Origin: Sedimentisphaerales bacterium
GTDB taxonomy: Bacteria > Planctomycetota > Phycisphaerae > Sedimentisphaerales > UBA12454
DNA: 64,000 nucleotides
Reading direction: 5' to 3'
Assembly (NCBI GenBank): GCA_016930635.1
Contig: JAFGGI010000015.1
Location: 1 to 64,000, forward strand
Positions 7,115-16,010 of this stretch are shown in pieces; position 1 is the first letter of the stretch, and each line of letters begins with the position of its first letter. The notes beneath the pieces are model-generated. The model had not been told where the DNA came from and made no database searches. It saw nothing but the letters and a program-made list of their open reading frames with translations. A program made the translations under genes and the position numbers.

Positions 7115-8455
7115 GTGTTCTCAAAAATACTTATAGCTAACAGAGGCGAAATAGCACTGCGGATAATTCGAGCCTGCAAGGAGCTGGGCGTCGAGTCGGT
7201 CGTTGTTTATTCCGAGGCAGACAGAGGCAGTTCCTATATCGAACTTGCTGATGAGGCTATTTGTATCGGGCCTGCGAGTCCTGCGCAAAGTTATCTTAAT
7301 ATTCCAGCTATTATAAGTGCCGCGGAAGTTACAGATGTCGAAGCGATCCATCCGGGTTATGGCTTTTTGGCGGAGAACGCACACTTTGCAGAGATATGCA
7401 ATGATTGCGGTATAACTTTTATTGGGCCAAGACCTGAGTCGATGAAACTTCTGGGTGATAAAGTCGCGGCGAGAGAACTTGTCAAGAAAGCTCATGTCCC
7501 TGTTGTGCCGGGCTCGGAAGGAAAGCTTAAAGATGAGGAAGAAGCGATAAAACTCGCCAATAAGATCGGCTATCCGGTGATAATAAAGGCAGCGGCGGGC
7601 GGAGGCGGCAGGGGGATGCGTGTTGCGCATAATGATATTAGTCTGCGAGGTGCGTTTGCCACCGCCAAGACCGAAGCCCATGCAGCTTTTAAGGATGATG
7701 CTATCTACCTGGAAAAATATATAGTTGACCCGAGGCATGTGGAGGTGCAGGTTGTCGCTGACAAGGCAGGGAATACGCTGCATTTTTATGAGCGCGACTG
7801 TTCGATACAGAGGCGACATCAGAAACTTATTGAAGAATCGCCTTGCCCGGTTATCGATGAGCGAATTCGTGAGGAGTTGTGCAGGGCGGCGATCAAAGTG
7901 GTAAAGCAGGCTAAGTATGAAAATGCCGCGACGGTCGAGTTTCTTTTGGATAAAGGTAAGAATTTTTATTTTATCGAAGTCAATACGAGGATACAGGTTG
8001 AACATCCGGTTAGTGAGATGGTTACCGGCCACGATCTGATAAAGATGCAGCTTCAGGTCGCAAGCGGACAGAATATTAAATTAAAACAGAGGGATATCAA
8101 GCATAAAGGTGTTGCGATAGAGTGCAGGATTAATGCCGAAGATACGGACCGTAATTTTGCGCCGTCGCCGGGCAAGATAAAAAAGTTCCTTCTGCCCGGC
8201 GGGATGGGCGTAAGGGTCGATACTCATCTGTTCCAGGATGCGGTTGTTACGCCTTATTACGATTCGATGATAGCAAAGCTTATCGTGCACCGGCCGACAA
8301 GGAGCGAGGCGATAACCACGATGAAGAGGGCACTTAGAGAGTTTCGGATAGAACCGATAAAGACAACCATCGGCGTCTGTGAAAAGATCCTGTCACACAA
8401 TATGTATCTTCAAAATAAAGTCGATACAAGCTTCATCGAACAGCATATCGGATAG
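7115..8455 (+). CDS. accC: biotin carboxylase subunit of acetyl-CoA carboxylase
   Basis: A 446-residue ATP-grasp enzyme that carboxylates the biotin on AccB using bicarbonate and ATP. The N-terminal biotin carboxylase domain begins [16 protein letters not shown]. The ATP-grasp glycine loop is [13 protein letters not shown] (about residues 159-171), and the catalytic region has [18 protein letters not shown] and [16 protein letters not shown]-terminal biotin carboxylase domain ([11 protein letters not shown] to the end) completes it. Length is normal. The start is GTG at 7115, with AAGGA at 7104-7108. It is the second gene of accBC. Confidence 0.97.
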   Translation: MFSKILIANRGEIALRIIRACKELGVESVVVYSEADRGSSYIELADEAICIGPASPAQSYLNIPAIISAAEVTDVEAIHPGYGFLAENAHFAEICNDCGITFIGPRPESMKLLGDKVAARELVKKAHVPVVPGSEGKLKDEEEAIKLANKIGYPVIIKAAAGGGGRGMRVAHNDISLRGAFATAKTEAHAAFKDDAIYLEKYIVDPRHVEVQVVADKAGNTLHFYERDCSIQRRHQKLIEESPCPVIDERIREELCRAAIKVVKQAKYENAATVEFLLDKGKNFYFIEVNTRIQVEHPVSEMVTGHDLIKMQLQVASGQNIKLKQRDIKHKGVAIECRINAEDTDRNFAPSPGKIKKFLLPGGMGVRVDTHLFQDAVVTPYYDSMIAKLIVHRPTRSEAITTMKRALREFRIEPIKTTIGVCEKILSHNMYLQNKVDTSFIEQHIG

Positions 8456-8598
8456 TTATCAGTTATCGGTTATCGGTTTGTTTAAACGCTGAATCTTTTT
8501 TGTTTATGTTTTTTCACCGGCATAGTTAAACTCATCTTTGTTATCGAGACAGGTACTTTTAGAGGGTCGATTTAATTATTGTTCTGTTAAAGGGAATA

Positions 8599-8997
8599 AT
8601 GATTAAGTATTTGAAGCCAACAAGGCTCAAAATCATAGGGATGGTTATAGTTTTGGCATCGATCTGGTGCGCAGATATACTTGAAGATGTCATTACAGAT
8701 CCCCTTACCAGAAATATCTCCCCTGAATTCCATAACATTCTTGAAGATGCTAAAAAACAGCTTGGTGAATCAAATGAATTCCGGGACATCGTTAAAAGCG
8801 TTGACAAACAGATTGATGAATCAGAAGGTAATGAAGAGACAATCTATGTCAAAGTAGGTATTGCGGTAATCCTTGCTAAGATAGTTAGTAAGGGATTTGT
8901 TTCATATCTATGTGCATGTGTTATCATAGGATTAGCAGAGAGGAAGAAATCACAGAACAAGATTCATGATGAGATTGCTTCGCTTTGCTCGCAATGA
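8599..8997 (+). CDS. membrane-associated protein, unknown function, C-terminus in a repeat
   Basis: A 132-residue protein with an N-terminal hydrophobic helix (about 11-25), an acidic central segment (EFHNILEDAKKQLGESNEF, KQIDESEGNEE) and a second hydrophobic segment near 83-111. No family is recognised. The last nine codons (DEIASLCSQ and stop) fall in a dispersed GAGATTGCTTCG...GCAATGAC repeat at 8971-8998, so the native C-terminus may have been replaced by repeat insertion. It stands alone between accC and the converging lysA. The start ATG at 8599 is reasonable, but its ribosome site is weak. Confidence 0.55.
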   Translation: MIKYLKPTRLKIIGMVIVLASIWCADILEDVITDPLTRNISPEFHNILEDAKKQLGESNEFRDIVKSVDKQIDESEGNEETIYVKVGIAVILAKIVSKGFVSYLCACVIIGLAERKKSQNKIHDEIASLCSQ

Positions 8998-8998
8998 C
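8971..8998 (+). repeat. dispersed GATTGCTTCG...GCAATGAC repeat, short copy
   Basis: The sequence GAGATTGCTTCG, CTTTGCTCGCAATGAC is a half-copy of the element seen in longer form at 33277-33368. It contains the stop codon of the hypothetical gene to its left. Directly after it (9010-9029) lies another palindrome, ATTCCCGATCAGGTCGGGAAT. Confidence 0.65.
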
Positions 8999-9065
8999 GG
9001 TGACATAGATTCCCGATCAGGTCGGGAATGACAAAGGAAATCTTGGCGTTGTTCAGAATGACAAT

Positions 9066-9089
9066 GCCCCCCGGCACAGGTCCGGGGGC
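9066..9089. terminator. GC-rich hairpin between convergent genes
   Basis: CCCCCGG, a short loop (CACAGGT) and CCGGGGG form a strong 7-bp stem between the convergent gene at 8599-8997 and lysA, followed on the plus strand by an AT-rich run (AAACATTTTATTTTT). It may end transcription from the left, or be another interspersed palindrome. Confidence 0.5.
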
Positions 9090-9097
9090 TAAACATT

Positions 9098-10378
9098 TTA
9101 TTTTTCCAGTGTAATCATATCCTCGTAGGTTTGGCGTTTGCGGATGACTTTGAAGTTTTTGCCATCGACGAGTACCTCGGGTGGGGTGGGTCTTGCGTTA
9201 TAGTTACTTGCCATTGTAAAGCCATACGCGCCCGCGGTGAAAATCGCAAGCAGATCATTTCGATTTACCGGGGGAATGGCGCGGTCTTTGGCGAAGAAAT
9301 CAGAGGCTTCGCAGATCGGGCCGACAACATCTACGGATTCCAGGCCCTTTAAACCAATTTCTTCGGTTCGTTTGACGTTGGCATATTTTTCGTCCACCTT
9401 TGCGGGCCAAATGAAATGGAAGGCATCGTATAAAGGCGGCCTGATAAGGTCGTTCATACCCGCATCGACGATGACGAATTTCTTTTTGCCGCTTTGCTTG
9501 AGATATAAAACCTTTGTAAGTAGTATCCCTGCGTTTGCGATGATGCTTTTGCCGGGCTCTAATATCAGGGTTAGGTCTTTATCTTTCAGCAGGGGCACGA
9601 TTCCTTCGGCATATTGGGCGGCAGAAGGGACGGTATCACTTTGATAGTCGGCGCCGTATCCGCCTCCTAAATCGAGGGCTTCGATGGTAAAGCCTTTTTC
9701 TCTTAGAGAATCGATTAACGGCAGGATCTTTTCGACGGCCTGGCAGTAGGGGGCGATAGTCTTTCCGCCTGAACCGAGGTGGACATGGATGGCGCACAGG
9801 TTGACGAATTTACTTTTGCCTGCGTATTGCTCGAAGATGCTTTGGGCGCGTTCGATATCTACGCCGAACTTTGTTTCTTTTTTGCCGGTGGTTATAAATG
9901 TGTGTGTCTGCGGGTCGACGTCGGGATTTACACGAAGGGCAGCCTTTGTTTGTTTGCCGGTCTTTTCGGCAAGAGCGATAAGATTTTCAAGCTCGGCTTC
10001 AGATTCGATATTGAAATAACCGATGCCTGCTTTTAGTGCTGCGATGATTTCTTCATCTGTTTTGCCGACGCCTGCGTAGACGACTTTTTTCATGTCACCT
10101 TTGGCTTTTTGGGCGCGGAAAAGTTCTCCGCCGCTGACGATATCAAAGCCGCTGCCGTTTTCAGCGAGGATTTTCAGGATGTTTATATTGCCGCAGGCCT
10201 TTACCGAATAGCATATGATAGTGTTAAGCTCGGCGTAGGAATTTTTTATCTTGTTGAAGTGGTCGAGTATCGTGGCCTTGCTGTAGATATAAGCAGGGGT
10301 GCCGACCTTTTGAGCGATCTGGTCGATACTGACGTCTTCGGCGAATAATTTTCCTTCTTTGTAGTTAAAAGAATCCAT
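9098..10378 (-). CDS. lysA: diaminopimelate decarboxylase
   Basis: A 426-residue PLP enzyme that converts meso-diaminopimelate to L-lysine, the last step of lysine synthesis. It has the alanine-racemase-like barrel with PLP lysine in YSVKACGN (Lys60), HVHLGSGG, the ALDLGGGYG phosphate loop, LEPGKSIIANAG and the C-terminal GPICEASDFFAKDR and GAYGFTMASNYN blocks that include the substrate-binding Cys-Glu pair. Length is normal. It begins 10 nt after the hypB stop, so it appears to be the last gene of the hyp operon, an unusual pairing. A GC-rich hairpin lies just downstream. Confidence 0.96.
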   Translation of the reverse strand: MDSFNYKEGKLFAEDVSIDQIAQKVGTPAYIYSKATILDHFNKIKNSYAELNTIICYSVKACGNINILKILAENGSGFDIVSGGELFRAQKAKGDMKKVVYAGVGKTDEEIIAALKAGIGYFNIESEAELENLIALAEKTGKQTKAALRVNPDVDPQTHTFITTGKKETKFGVDIERAQSIFEQYAGKSKFVNLCAIHVHLGSGGKTIAPYCQAVEKILPLIDSLREKGFTIEALDLGGGYGADYQSDTVPSAAQYAEGIVPLLKDKDLTLILEPGKSIIANAGILLTKVLYLKQSGKKKFVIVDAGMNDLIRPPLYDAFHFIWPAKVDEKYANVKRTEEIGLKGLESVDVVGPICEASDFFAKDRAIPPVNRNDLLAIFTAGAYGFTMASNYNARPTPPEVLVDGKNFKVIRKRQTYEDMITLEK

Positions 10379-10388
10379 ATTTATCCTT

Positions 10389-11033
10389 TTATTTTTTTGT
10401 TTTTGTGAGCCAGTTTAACCAATCTTCGAAACCATCGCCGGTTTTAGCAGATATTTCAAATATTTTCAAATCTTTCTTCAGCTTCAAGGCGTCTTTTTTA
10501 ATCCTGTTTACGTCAAAATCGAGATGCTCCAAAAGATCAATTTTATTTATCAAAAGCACATCGGCTTTTGCAAAAGCCTTTGGATATTTGGCGCATTTTT
10601 CATCACCTTCGGGGACGGAAACCAGGACGACTCTTTTTTCCTCGCCGAGGTCGAAATCGGAAGGGCAGACAAGGTTGCCGACATTTTCTATTATGATGAT
10701 ATCAATTTGGTCAATATTTAGCGTATGTATTGCGTTTGTGACTTGGGCTGCGCTTAGATGGCAGGCGCCTTTGGTTTCTATTTGGATGGCCTGGGCGCCG
10801 GTTGCACGGATCCTTTCCGCATCGAGTTGAGTCTGGAGGTCGCCTTCGATGACGGCGATGTTAACTTTGCCTTTTAACATATTGATCGTTTTTTCAAGTG
10901 TTGTAGTTTTGCCGCTTCCGGGTGAGGAAATCATATTGATACAGAGGATGTTTTTATCTTTGAGGAATTTGCGATTGGCAGCGGCGCAATCTTCATTCTT
11001 TGCGAGTATTTTCTTATTTATTTTCAGTTTCAT
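10389..11033 (-). CDS. hypB: hydrogenase nickel incorporation GTPase HypB
   Basis: A 214-residue SIMIBI GTPase that with HypA delivers nickel to [NiFe]-hydrogenase. The P-loop is SSPGSGKTT (about 36-44). The metal site GACHLSAAQV holds the conserved adjacent Cys-His, followed by IIENVGNLVCPSDFDLG and the guanine-specificity motif NKID. The N-terminus lacks the His-rich nickel store found in some HypB proteins. It starts 2 nt after hypA ends. No hydrogenase structural subunits lie in the window, so the client enzyme must be encoded elsewhere. Confidence 0.96.
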   Translation of the reverse strand: MKLKINKKILAKNEDCAAANRKFLKDKNILCINMISSPGSGKTTTLEKTINMLKGKVNIAVIEGDLQTQLDAERIRATGAQAIQIETKGACHLSAAQVTNAIHTLNIDQIDIIIIENVGNLVCPSDFDLGEEKRVVLVSVPEGDEKCAKYPKAFAKADVLLINKIDLLEHLDFDVNRIKKDALKLKKDLKIFEISAKTGDGFEDWLNWLTKTKK

Positions 11034-11035
11034 CT

Positions 11036-11380
11036 TTAATCTTCTTCAAATTCTATTTCTTCCAGCAGCAGCGGGGCATCTTCGCCGAGTGTGCAGTCAC
11101 TTTTGCCGCATTTGGGACAGTTAGGATTATACAGGTCAAACTCGAATTCGCCAGAGCAGTTTTTGCAGGTTGCTTTCAATGGTATGTGTTTTATTTCGAG
11201 TTTTGCACCCTGACAGATGGTATCGGCGGTTGCTGCTTCAAAGGCGAACTGCATTACTTCATCGTTGAGTGCGTTTATCTGGCCGCAGCTTACAAGGACA
11301 CGGGTAACTTTGCCGGGCTGGTTTTTGGCCTCAGCCAGGATGGAGTTGACAATATCATGTGCTACGGCAGATTCGTGCAT
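11036..11380 (-). CDS. hypA: hydrogenase nickel metallochaperone HypA
   Basis: A nickel-binding chaperone that works with HypB. The N-terminal MHE motif supplies the nickel ligands, so ATG at 11380 (MHESAVAHDIV) is the right start, not the in-frame TTG six bases earlier. The C-terminal zinc ribbon has CKNC and CPKC. Length is 114 residues, typical of the family. The ATG overlaps the hypE stop (TGATG) and GAGGA lies just upstream, indicating translational coupling. Confidence 0.95.
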   Translation of the reverse strand: MHESAVAHDIVNSILAEAKNQPGKVTRVLVSCGQINALNDEVMQFAFEAATADTICQGAKLEIKHIPLKATCKNCSGEFEFDLYNPNCPKCGKSDCTLGEDAPLLLEEIEFEED

Positions 11381-12396
11381 CAGCAAATCCTCGGCAATTC
11401 TCTTCCGTAAGGCATCTGCACGATGCGCCTGCCTTTTATTTTTGTGATGAGCTCTACCAAGGGCTCATCAGATTTTATGACCTGGCCTATCAGTGCGGCA
11501 TCTTTTCCGTTTTTGCAGCTTTGGCAAATTTTGAGGCAGTCATCTGCTTTTTTTTCGGATACTATTATGACAACTTTACCTTCGTTGGCGATATTCAGAA
11601 TGTCAAAGCCCAGCATTTCTGCGGCCGCTCTTACGGTTGTATTTGCTGGGATGGTTTCTTCGTCTATTTCAATGCCGCAGTTTGCCTGGCCGGTAATTTC
11701 ATTTAAAGTTGCCGCCAGTCCACCGCGAGTCGGGTCTCTCATAAATTTTATATCGCTGCCGATGGATTCAATCACTTTTTCACATATCTGTGCGACTGAG
11801 GCGCAATCGCTTTTCAAATCGGATTCGAATTTCATACCTTCTCTTTGCGACATAATGGTCATACCGTGGTCGCCGATGGTTCCGCTGATAATGATTTTAT
11901 CGCTGGGAGTGATTTTGTCGAAACCGAGACTGGCTTTTGGTAATTTTACTCCCACACCTGCGGTGTTGATGAAAATTTTATCTGCTGCACCTGCGTTCAC
12001 AGTTTTTGTGTCGCCGCAGACGATAGGGGTATTTTCTTCTTTCGCAGCGGCTGAGGCACTGTTTATTATTTTTTTCAGGGTATCAATTTCCAGGCCTTCT
12101 TCGATTATCAGCGACATACTCAGTGCCAATGGCTTTGCACCGCTTACGACGAGGTCATTTATCGTGCCGCAGACGGCGAGTTTTCCGATGTCTCCGCCGT
12201 TGAAAAATAACGGCTTTATTACATAGCTGTCGGTTGTAAAGCAGATATTGTCTTTGTCGGTTGTCAGCTCGGCAGAATCGGTTAGTTTGGATAGAGTAGT
12301 ATTATCAAAGGCGGGAACGATTATACTCTGGATAAGTTCGTCGGTTAGTCTGCCTCCTCCGCCGTGTGCGAGCAGTATCTTATTATTAGCGGCCAT
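11380..12396 (-). CDS. hypE: hydrogenase maturation protein HypE
   Basis: A 338-residue PurM/ThiL-like ATPase that dehydrates the carbamoyl group passed on by HypF to make the cyanide ligands of the hydrogenase Fe. The start has the family's AHGGGGRLTDELI and TTDSYVIKPLFFNGGDIGKL. The protein ends PRIC, leaving the essential C-terminal cysteine that carries the thiocarbamate/thiocyanate. FMRDPTRGGLAATLNEI is the second PurM signature. Its ATG overlaps the hypD stop by one base, and its own stop overlaps the hypA start. Confidence 0.97.
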   Translation of the reverse strand: MAANNKILLAHGGGGRLTDELIQSIIVPAFDNTTLSKLTDSAELTTDKDNICFTTDSYVIKPLFFNGGDIGKLAVCGTINDLVVSGAKPLALSMSLIIEEGLEIDTLKKIINSASAAAKEENTPIVCGDTKTVNAGAADKIFINTAGVGVKLPKASLGFDKITPSDKIIISGTIGDHGMTIMSQREGMKFESDLKSDCASVAQICEKVIESIGSDIKFMRDPTRGGLAATLNEITGQANCGIEIDEETIPANTTVRAAAEMLGFDILNIANEGKVVIIVSEKKADDCLKICQSCKNGKDAALIGQVIKSDEPLVELITKIKGRRIVQMPYGRELPRIC

Positions 12397-13475
12397 TAGT
12401 TTTGCCTCTTCTTTCGTGTGTATTTAAACCATGCCGCACAGGCGCCTTCGCTGCTTACCATACATGGGCCTATAGGTGTGTCAGGAGTACAGCTGGTTGA
12501 GAACAATCCACAATCGGGCGGGTCCATCAGGCCGCAGAGGATTTGACCGCAGCAGCAGCCGGGTATGTCTTCTTCTGGCATGGGTTTAATATAGAGCTGT
12601 TTTTCGGCATCGATTTCGCTGAACTTTTCTTTCAGTTTTAATGTGCTGTTTTCGATATCTCCCAGTCCTCGCCAGCAGCCGGTAGTGATATCGAAAGCCT
12701 CTTCGATTATTTTTTGCGCGGTCTTATTGCCTTGTTCTGTTACAGCGGCGTGATAGAGCGATGCGACCTGCGGGGTGTTCTCTGCGATCTGTCGGCATAT
12801 CTCGGAAATAGCCTCGATGATCTGCATTGGTTCAAAGCCTGCCACGACGCAAGGCTTTTTGAATTTTTCCACGATAGGTTTATAGGCGTCGGAACCGATT
12901 ATAACGCTTACGTGGCCGGGGCAGAGAAATGCATCGATTCTGTGATTTTTCTGGGTTAGCAGGGCGTTCATTGCTGGTATGACGAGTTTATGATTGCTGA
13001 ATATGAGGAGATTTTTTATCTCCTGCTGTATTGCTTCGTTGGCGACTACGGCTGTGGCCGGAGCGGTTGTTGAAAAACCGACTGCAATGAAAACGACTTT
13101 TTTATCAGGATTTTCTTTTGCCAATCTTAAAGCATCTTCTGCACTTGAGACTATTTTTATATTGCCCTTGTTACTTTTGGTTTCCAGAGAGCCTTTTTTG
13201 CCGGGTACGCGGATCATATCTCCATAGGTTGCGATCATGCAATCGTCCCTGTCGGCGATTGTTAAAACTGCATCGATATAACCCTGGTCAGTGATGCAGA
13301 CCGGACAGCCCGGGCCGCTTAACAGTTTGAGTCCATCAGGGAAAGCGGTCTTGAGACCTGCGCGAAAGATACTTACTGTATGTGTGCCGCAGACCTCCAT
13401 GATATTTATCTTTCGGCCGAGTGTTTTCTGTGCCCTTGCAATTTCTTTATAAGCTCTGTTAATTCTTTCGAGCAT
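12396..13475 (-). CDS. hypD: hydrogenase Fe(CN)2CO assembly protein HypD
   Basis: A 359-residue iron-sulfur scaffold protein on which, with HypC, the Fe(CN)2CO unit is assembled. Landmarks are MEVCGTHTVSIFRAGL (about 26-41), SGPGCPVCITDQGYID with the CPVC pair, FIAVGFSTTAPATA, and a Cys-rich C-terminus (IPGCCCGQILCG, CGLFSTSCTPDTPIGPCMVS) that binds a [4Fe-4S] cluster. Length is normal. It follows hypC by 3 nt and overlaps hypE by one base. Confidence 0.97.
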   Translation of the reverse strand: MLERINRAYKEIARAQKTLGRKINIMEVCGTHTVSIFRAGLKTAFPDGLKLLSGPGCPVCITDQGYIDAVLTIADRDDCMIATYGDMIRVPGKKGSLETKSNKGNIKIVSSAEDALRLAKENPDKKVVFIAVGFSTTAPATAVVANEAIQQEIKNLLIFSNHKLVIPAMNALLTQKNHRIDAFLCPGHVSVIIGSDAYKPIVEKFKKPCVVAGFEPMQIIEAISEICRQIAENTPQVASLYHAAVTEQGNKTAQKIIEEAFDITTGCWRGLGDIENSTLKLKEKFSEIDAEKQLYIKPMPEEDIPGCCCGQILCGLMDPPDCGLFSTSCTPDTPIGPCMVSSEGACAAWFKYTRKKRQN

Positions 13476-13478
13476 TTT

Positions 13479-13721
13479 CTATCCTGAATCTGTATTATCG
13501 TTTCTGGAAAAGTTTTCCAAATCAGCCAGTAATTGCCAGGTTTTTTTTGCCTCTTCTTCATCGAGAATTGTTATAGCGAAACCTGCATGGATGAGAATAA
13601 TGTCGCCGAGTTTTACGTGCGGAATGAGCGTAGTTTTAGTCTCGATGCGATTGCCCATACAATCGGCAATTGCCTCGTCGCCTTTTAATTCAATTATCCT
13701 CGCAGGTACCGCAAGGCACAT
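13479..13721 (-). CDS. hypC: hydrogenase assembly chaperone HypC
   Basis: An 80-residue member of the HypC/HupF/HybG family. It begins MCLAVPARI, so that after Met removal Cys2 is the iron ligand shared with HypD and the large subunit. GDIILIHAGFAITILDEEEA is the conserved OB-fold core. It lies 3 nt from both hypF and hypD in a compact hypFCDEAB cluster. Confidence 0.95.
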   Translation of the reverse strand: MCLAVPARIIELKGDEAIADCMGNRIETKTTLIPHVKLGDIILIHAGFAITILDEEEAKKTWQLLADLENFSRNDNTDSG

Positions 13722-13724
13722 TTT

Positions 13725-16010
13725 TTATCCTTTCGCTACGGCTTTTGCTGCTATTGCTGCCTGGCCCAGCGCGATACCGCCATCATTGCTGGGGACCGAA
13801 CGGTTAAATAATACCTCGAAACCGTTATTTTGCAATAGCCCAATCAATCTTTTGGTCAAAAACCTGTTGCAAAACACCCCTCCGCTTATTGCTGTGGTAT
13901 TCAGGCTGGTTTGCTTGCGGGTCTGTTTGGCCAGGGCCAGGAAAAATTGTGCTATTGTGTTATGGAATTTTGCTGAGATGACAGATTTGTCGGATTTATC
14001 TTTTAAGATATTTTCAAGCATATTTTTGATATCGACTGTAACAATGCCGCTTTGTTCTTTCAGTTCGAAAGGATAATATTCGGTTATCTTTTCATCGGCG
14101 ATTGCTTCAAATGCCATCGGCAGTTGTGCTTCGAAATTATTACGGCTCCCGAGTCCACAGATTGCGCTGGCCGCGTCGAATAATCTGCCAAGGCTGGAGG
14201 TTTGTATGGTATTTACATTTTTTTCGATCTGCTGAGTGATAGCGGATATTTTTTCTTTGTCCGGCTCGATCTGCTTTAGCAATTTATCATCAATGGGAAG
14301 ATTATATTTTTTTATCAGGCCAATTACCGAGCAGATAGCTTCTTTAGCGGCTAAATCACCGCCGGGCAGCGGATAATAAGCTAATTGTCCAAAACGTTGG
14401 AAATCATCGAGCGAGGCTATCAAACATTCACAACCCCAGATAGTACCGTCTGTGCCGTAACCTGTGCCATCAGCGACAAGACCAATCACCTTTTTGTTGA
14501 TATTATGTTCAGCAAGGACCGAGGCGATGTGAGCCCAGTGGTGCTGGACTTCGATTAGTTTGTCCTTCTTTAATTTTCTGGTGTGTTGGCTCGAAAGATA
14601 ACCTGGGTGCATATCGCAAACGACTACAGAAGGGTCGGCCTGAATGAGCTGCTTGAGATGATCGATAGAGCTTAACCAGTGTTTGTAAACGCTTGCATCG
14701 GCCAAATCGCCGATGTGTTCGCTGAGGATGAAACGGTTCTGTTTTACAAAGCAGAAGGTGTTTTTTAAATCCGCGCCTGCTGCGAATATATCTGTCGGGG
14801 TAGAATTTTCCAGAATAAATGCCTGGGGCACAAATCCTCTTGCACGTCTCAATAAAACAGGATCATTTCCAATAATATGCACAATAGAATCATCAACTTG
14901 TCTGTGAATTATCCTGTTATGTATTAAAAATGCATCAGCTATATTTGCCAGTTTTTCAAAAGCCTGGTCATCTTTGCAGATCAACGGTTCATCGGAGATG
15001 TTACCGCTGGTCATTACAAGGACGTTTAACTTTTTTTCGGCAAATATAAGATGATGCAATGGCGTATAAGGCAGCATAAAGCCGAAGGTGTTTACGTCCT
15101 GGGCAGCGGACGGAGCGATCGTATTTGGATTTTTTTTAGGCAATAAAACTATCGGGGCCTGGATACCTGTCAGCATAAGTTCTGCTGTTTTATCGACACA
15201 GGCGAACTGTTTAATCTTTTCTATATTTGCTGCCATCATTGCAAATGGTTTGCGGTCCCGCATCTTACGTTCTCGAAGATTTTGTACGGCCTGGGCATTT
15301 TCGGCATTACAGGCCAGGTGGAATCCGCCGAGCCCTTTTATCGCGAGGATCTTTCCTTCGAACAGGAGCTGGACTGTTTTCGAGATAGCTTTGTCCGAAT
15401 CTGTTTCAATTTCTTTACCTTGATTATCGCAGAGTTTTATTTTCGGGCCGCAGTCAGGACAGGCCACCGGTTGAGCGTGAAAGCGTCTGTCTTCGAGATT
15501 TTCGTATTGGGCCTTGCATTTATCGCACATTGAAAAGACTGACATTGTTGTGTTTGGTCTGTCATAAGGTATTGATCTTACTATTGAATATCTCGGCCCG
15601 CAGTTAGTGCAGTTGATAAATGGATAGCGGCAGCGAAAGTCTTTTTCATTAAACATCTCGGACAGGCAGTCTTTGCAGGTTGCGATATCAGCGGTAACTT
15701 CTGCGATTATAAAGCCTGCCGGGTCGCTTTGTTTGATTGTGAAGGTTTTTTCGCCGACGATAAGTTCGGTATCAGCTAAATCGAGAGATGTGATTTTCAA
15801 TAGAGGATTTGTTTTAGGAGCTTTTTTTAGTTCGTCAACAAACTTTTTTATGTCGCCCTTTTTGCCCTGGATCTCTATTGTTACCCCCTGCGTGTAATTA
15901 TAAACAAAGCCTGTCAGATACGATTCTGCAGCGAGTCTGTAAACAAAAGGCCGAAATCCTATGCCTTGTACCTGTCCCTGTACGGTAATTTTTTTTCTTA
16001 TGTTCTGCAT
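13725..16010 (-). CDS. hypF: carbamoyltransferase HypF
   Basis: A 761-residue enzyme that uses carbamoyl phosphate and ATP to carbamoylate the C-terminal Cys of HypE. Domain order is an N-terminal acylphosphatase domain (VQGQVQGIGFRPFVYRLA, about 9-26), two zinc fingers (CKDCLSEMF, CTNCGPRYS, MCDKCKAQY, CPDCG, about 112-192), a YrdC-like domain (IKGLGGFHLACNA, RKMRDRKPFAMM), then a Kae1-like domain (QHHWAHIASVLAEH, VADGTGYGTDGTIWGCE, ISGGVFCNRFL). Full length. The ATG overlaps the stop of the glycosylase gene (TAATG), so that gene heads the same transcript. Confidence 0.97.
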   Translation of the reverse strand: MQNIRKKITVQGQVQGIGFRPFVYRLAAESYLTGFVYNYTQGVTIEIQGKKGDIKKFVDELKKAPKTNPLLKITSLDLADTELIVGEKTFTIKQSDPAGFIIAEVTADIATCKDCLSEMFNEKDFRCRYPFINCTNCGPRYSIVRSIPYDRPNTTMSVFSMCDKCKAQYENLEDRRFHAQPVACPDCGPKIKLCDNQGKEIETDSDKAISKTVQLLFEGKILAIKGLGGFHLACNAENAQAVQNLRERKMRDRKPFAMMAANIEKIKQFACVDKTAELMLTGIQAPIVLLPKKNPNTIAPSAAQDVNTFGFMLPYTPLHHLIFAEKKLNVLVMTSGNISDEPLICKDDQAFEKLANIADAFLIHNRIIHRQVDDSIVHIIGNDPVLLRRARGFVPQAFILENSTPTDIFAAGADLKNTFCFVKQNRFILSEHIGDLADASVYKHWLSSIDHLKQLIQADPSVVVCDMHPGYLSSQHTRKLKKDKLIEVQHHWAHIASVLAEHNINKKVIGLVADGTGYGTDGTIWGCECLIASLDDFQRFGQLAYYPLPGGDLAAKEAICSVIGLIKKYNLPIDDKLLKQIEPDKEKISAITQQIEKNVNTIQTSSLGRLFDAASAICGLGSRNNFEAQLPMAFEAIADEKITEYYPFELKEQSGIVTVDIKNMLENILKDKSDKSVISAKFHNTIAQFFLALAKQTRKQTSLNTTAISGGVFCNRFLTKRLIGLLQNNGFEVLFNRSVPSNDGGIALGQAAIAAKAVAKG

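Noticed and set aside
7121-8032. Long 303-codon minus-strand open frame opposite accC
   Set aside because: It is antisense to a clear biotin carboxylase, has no recognisable protein features and arises from codon bias of the sense gene.
13591-14076. Open plus-strand frames across the hyp operon
   Set aside because: All lie inside well-identified hyp genes on the opposite strand and show no family pattern or ribosome sites.
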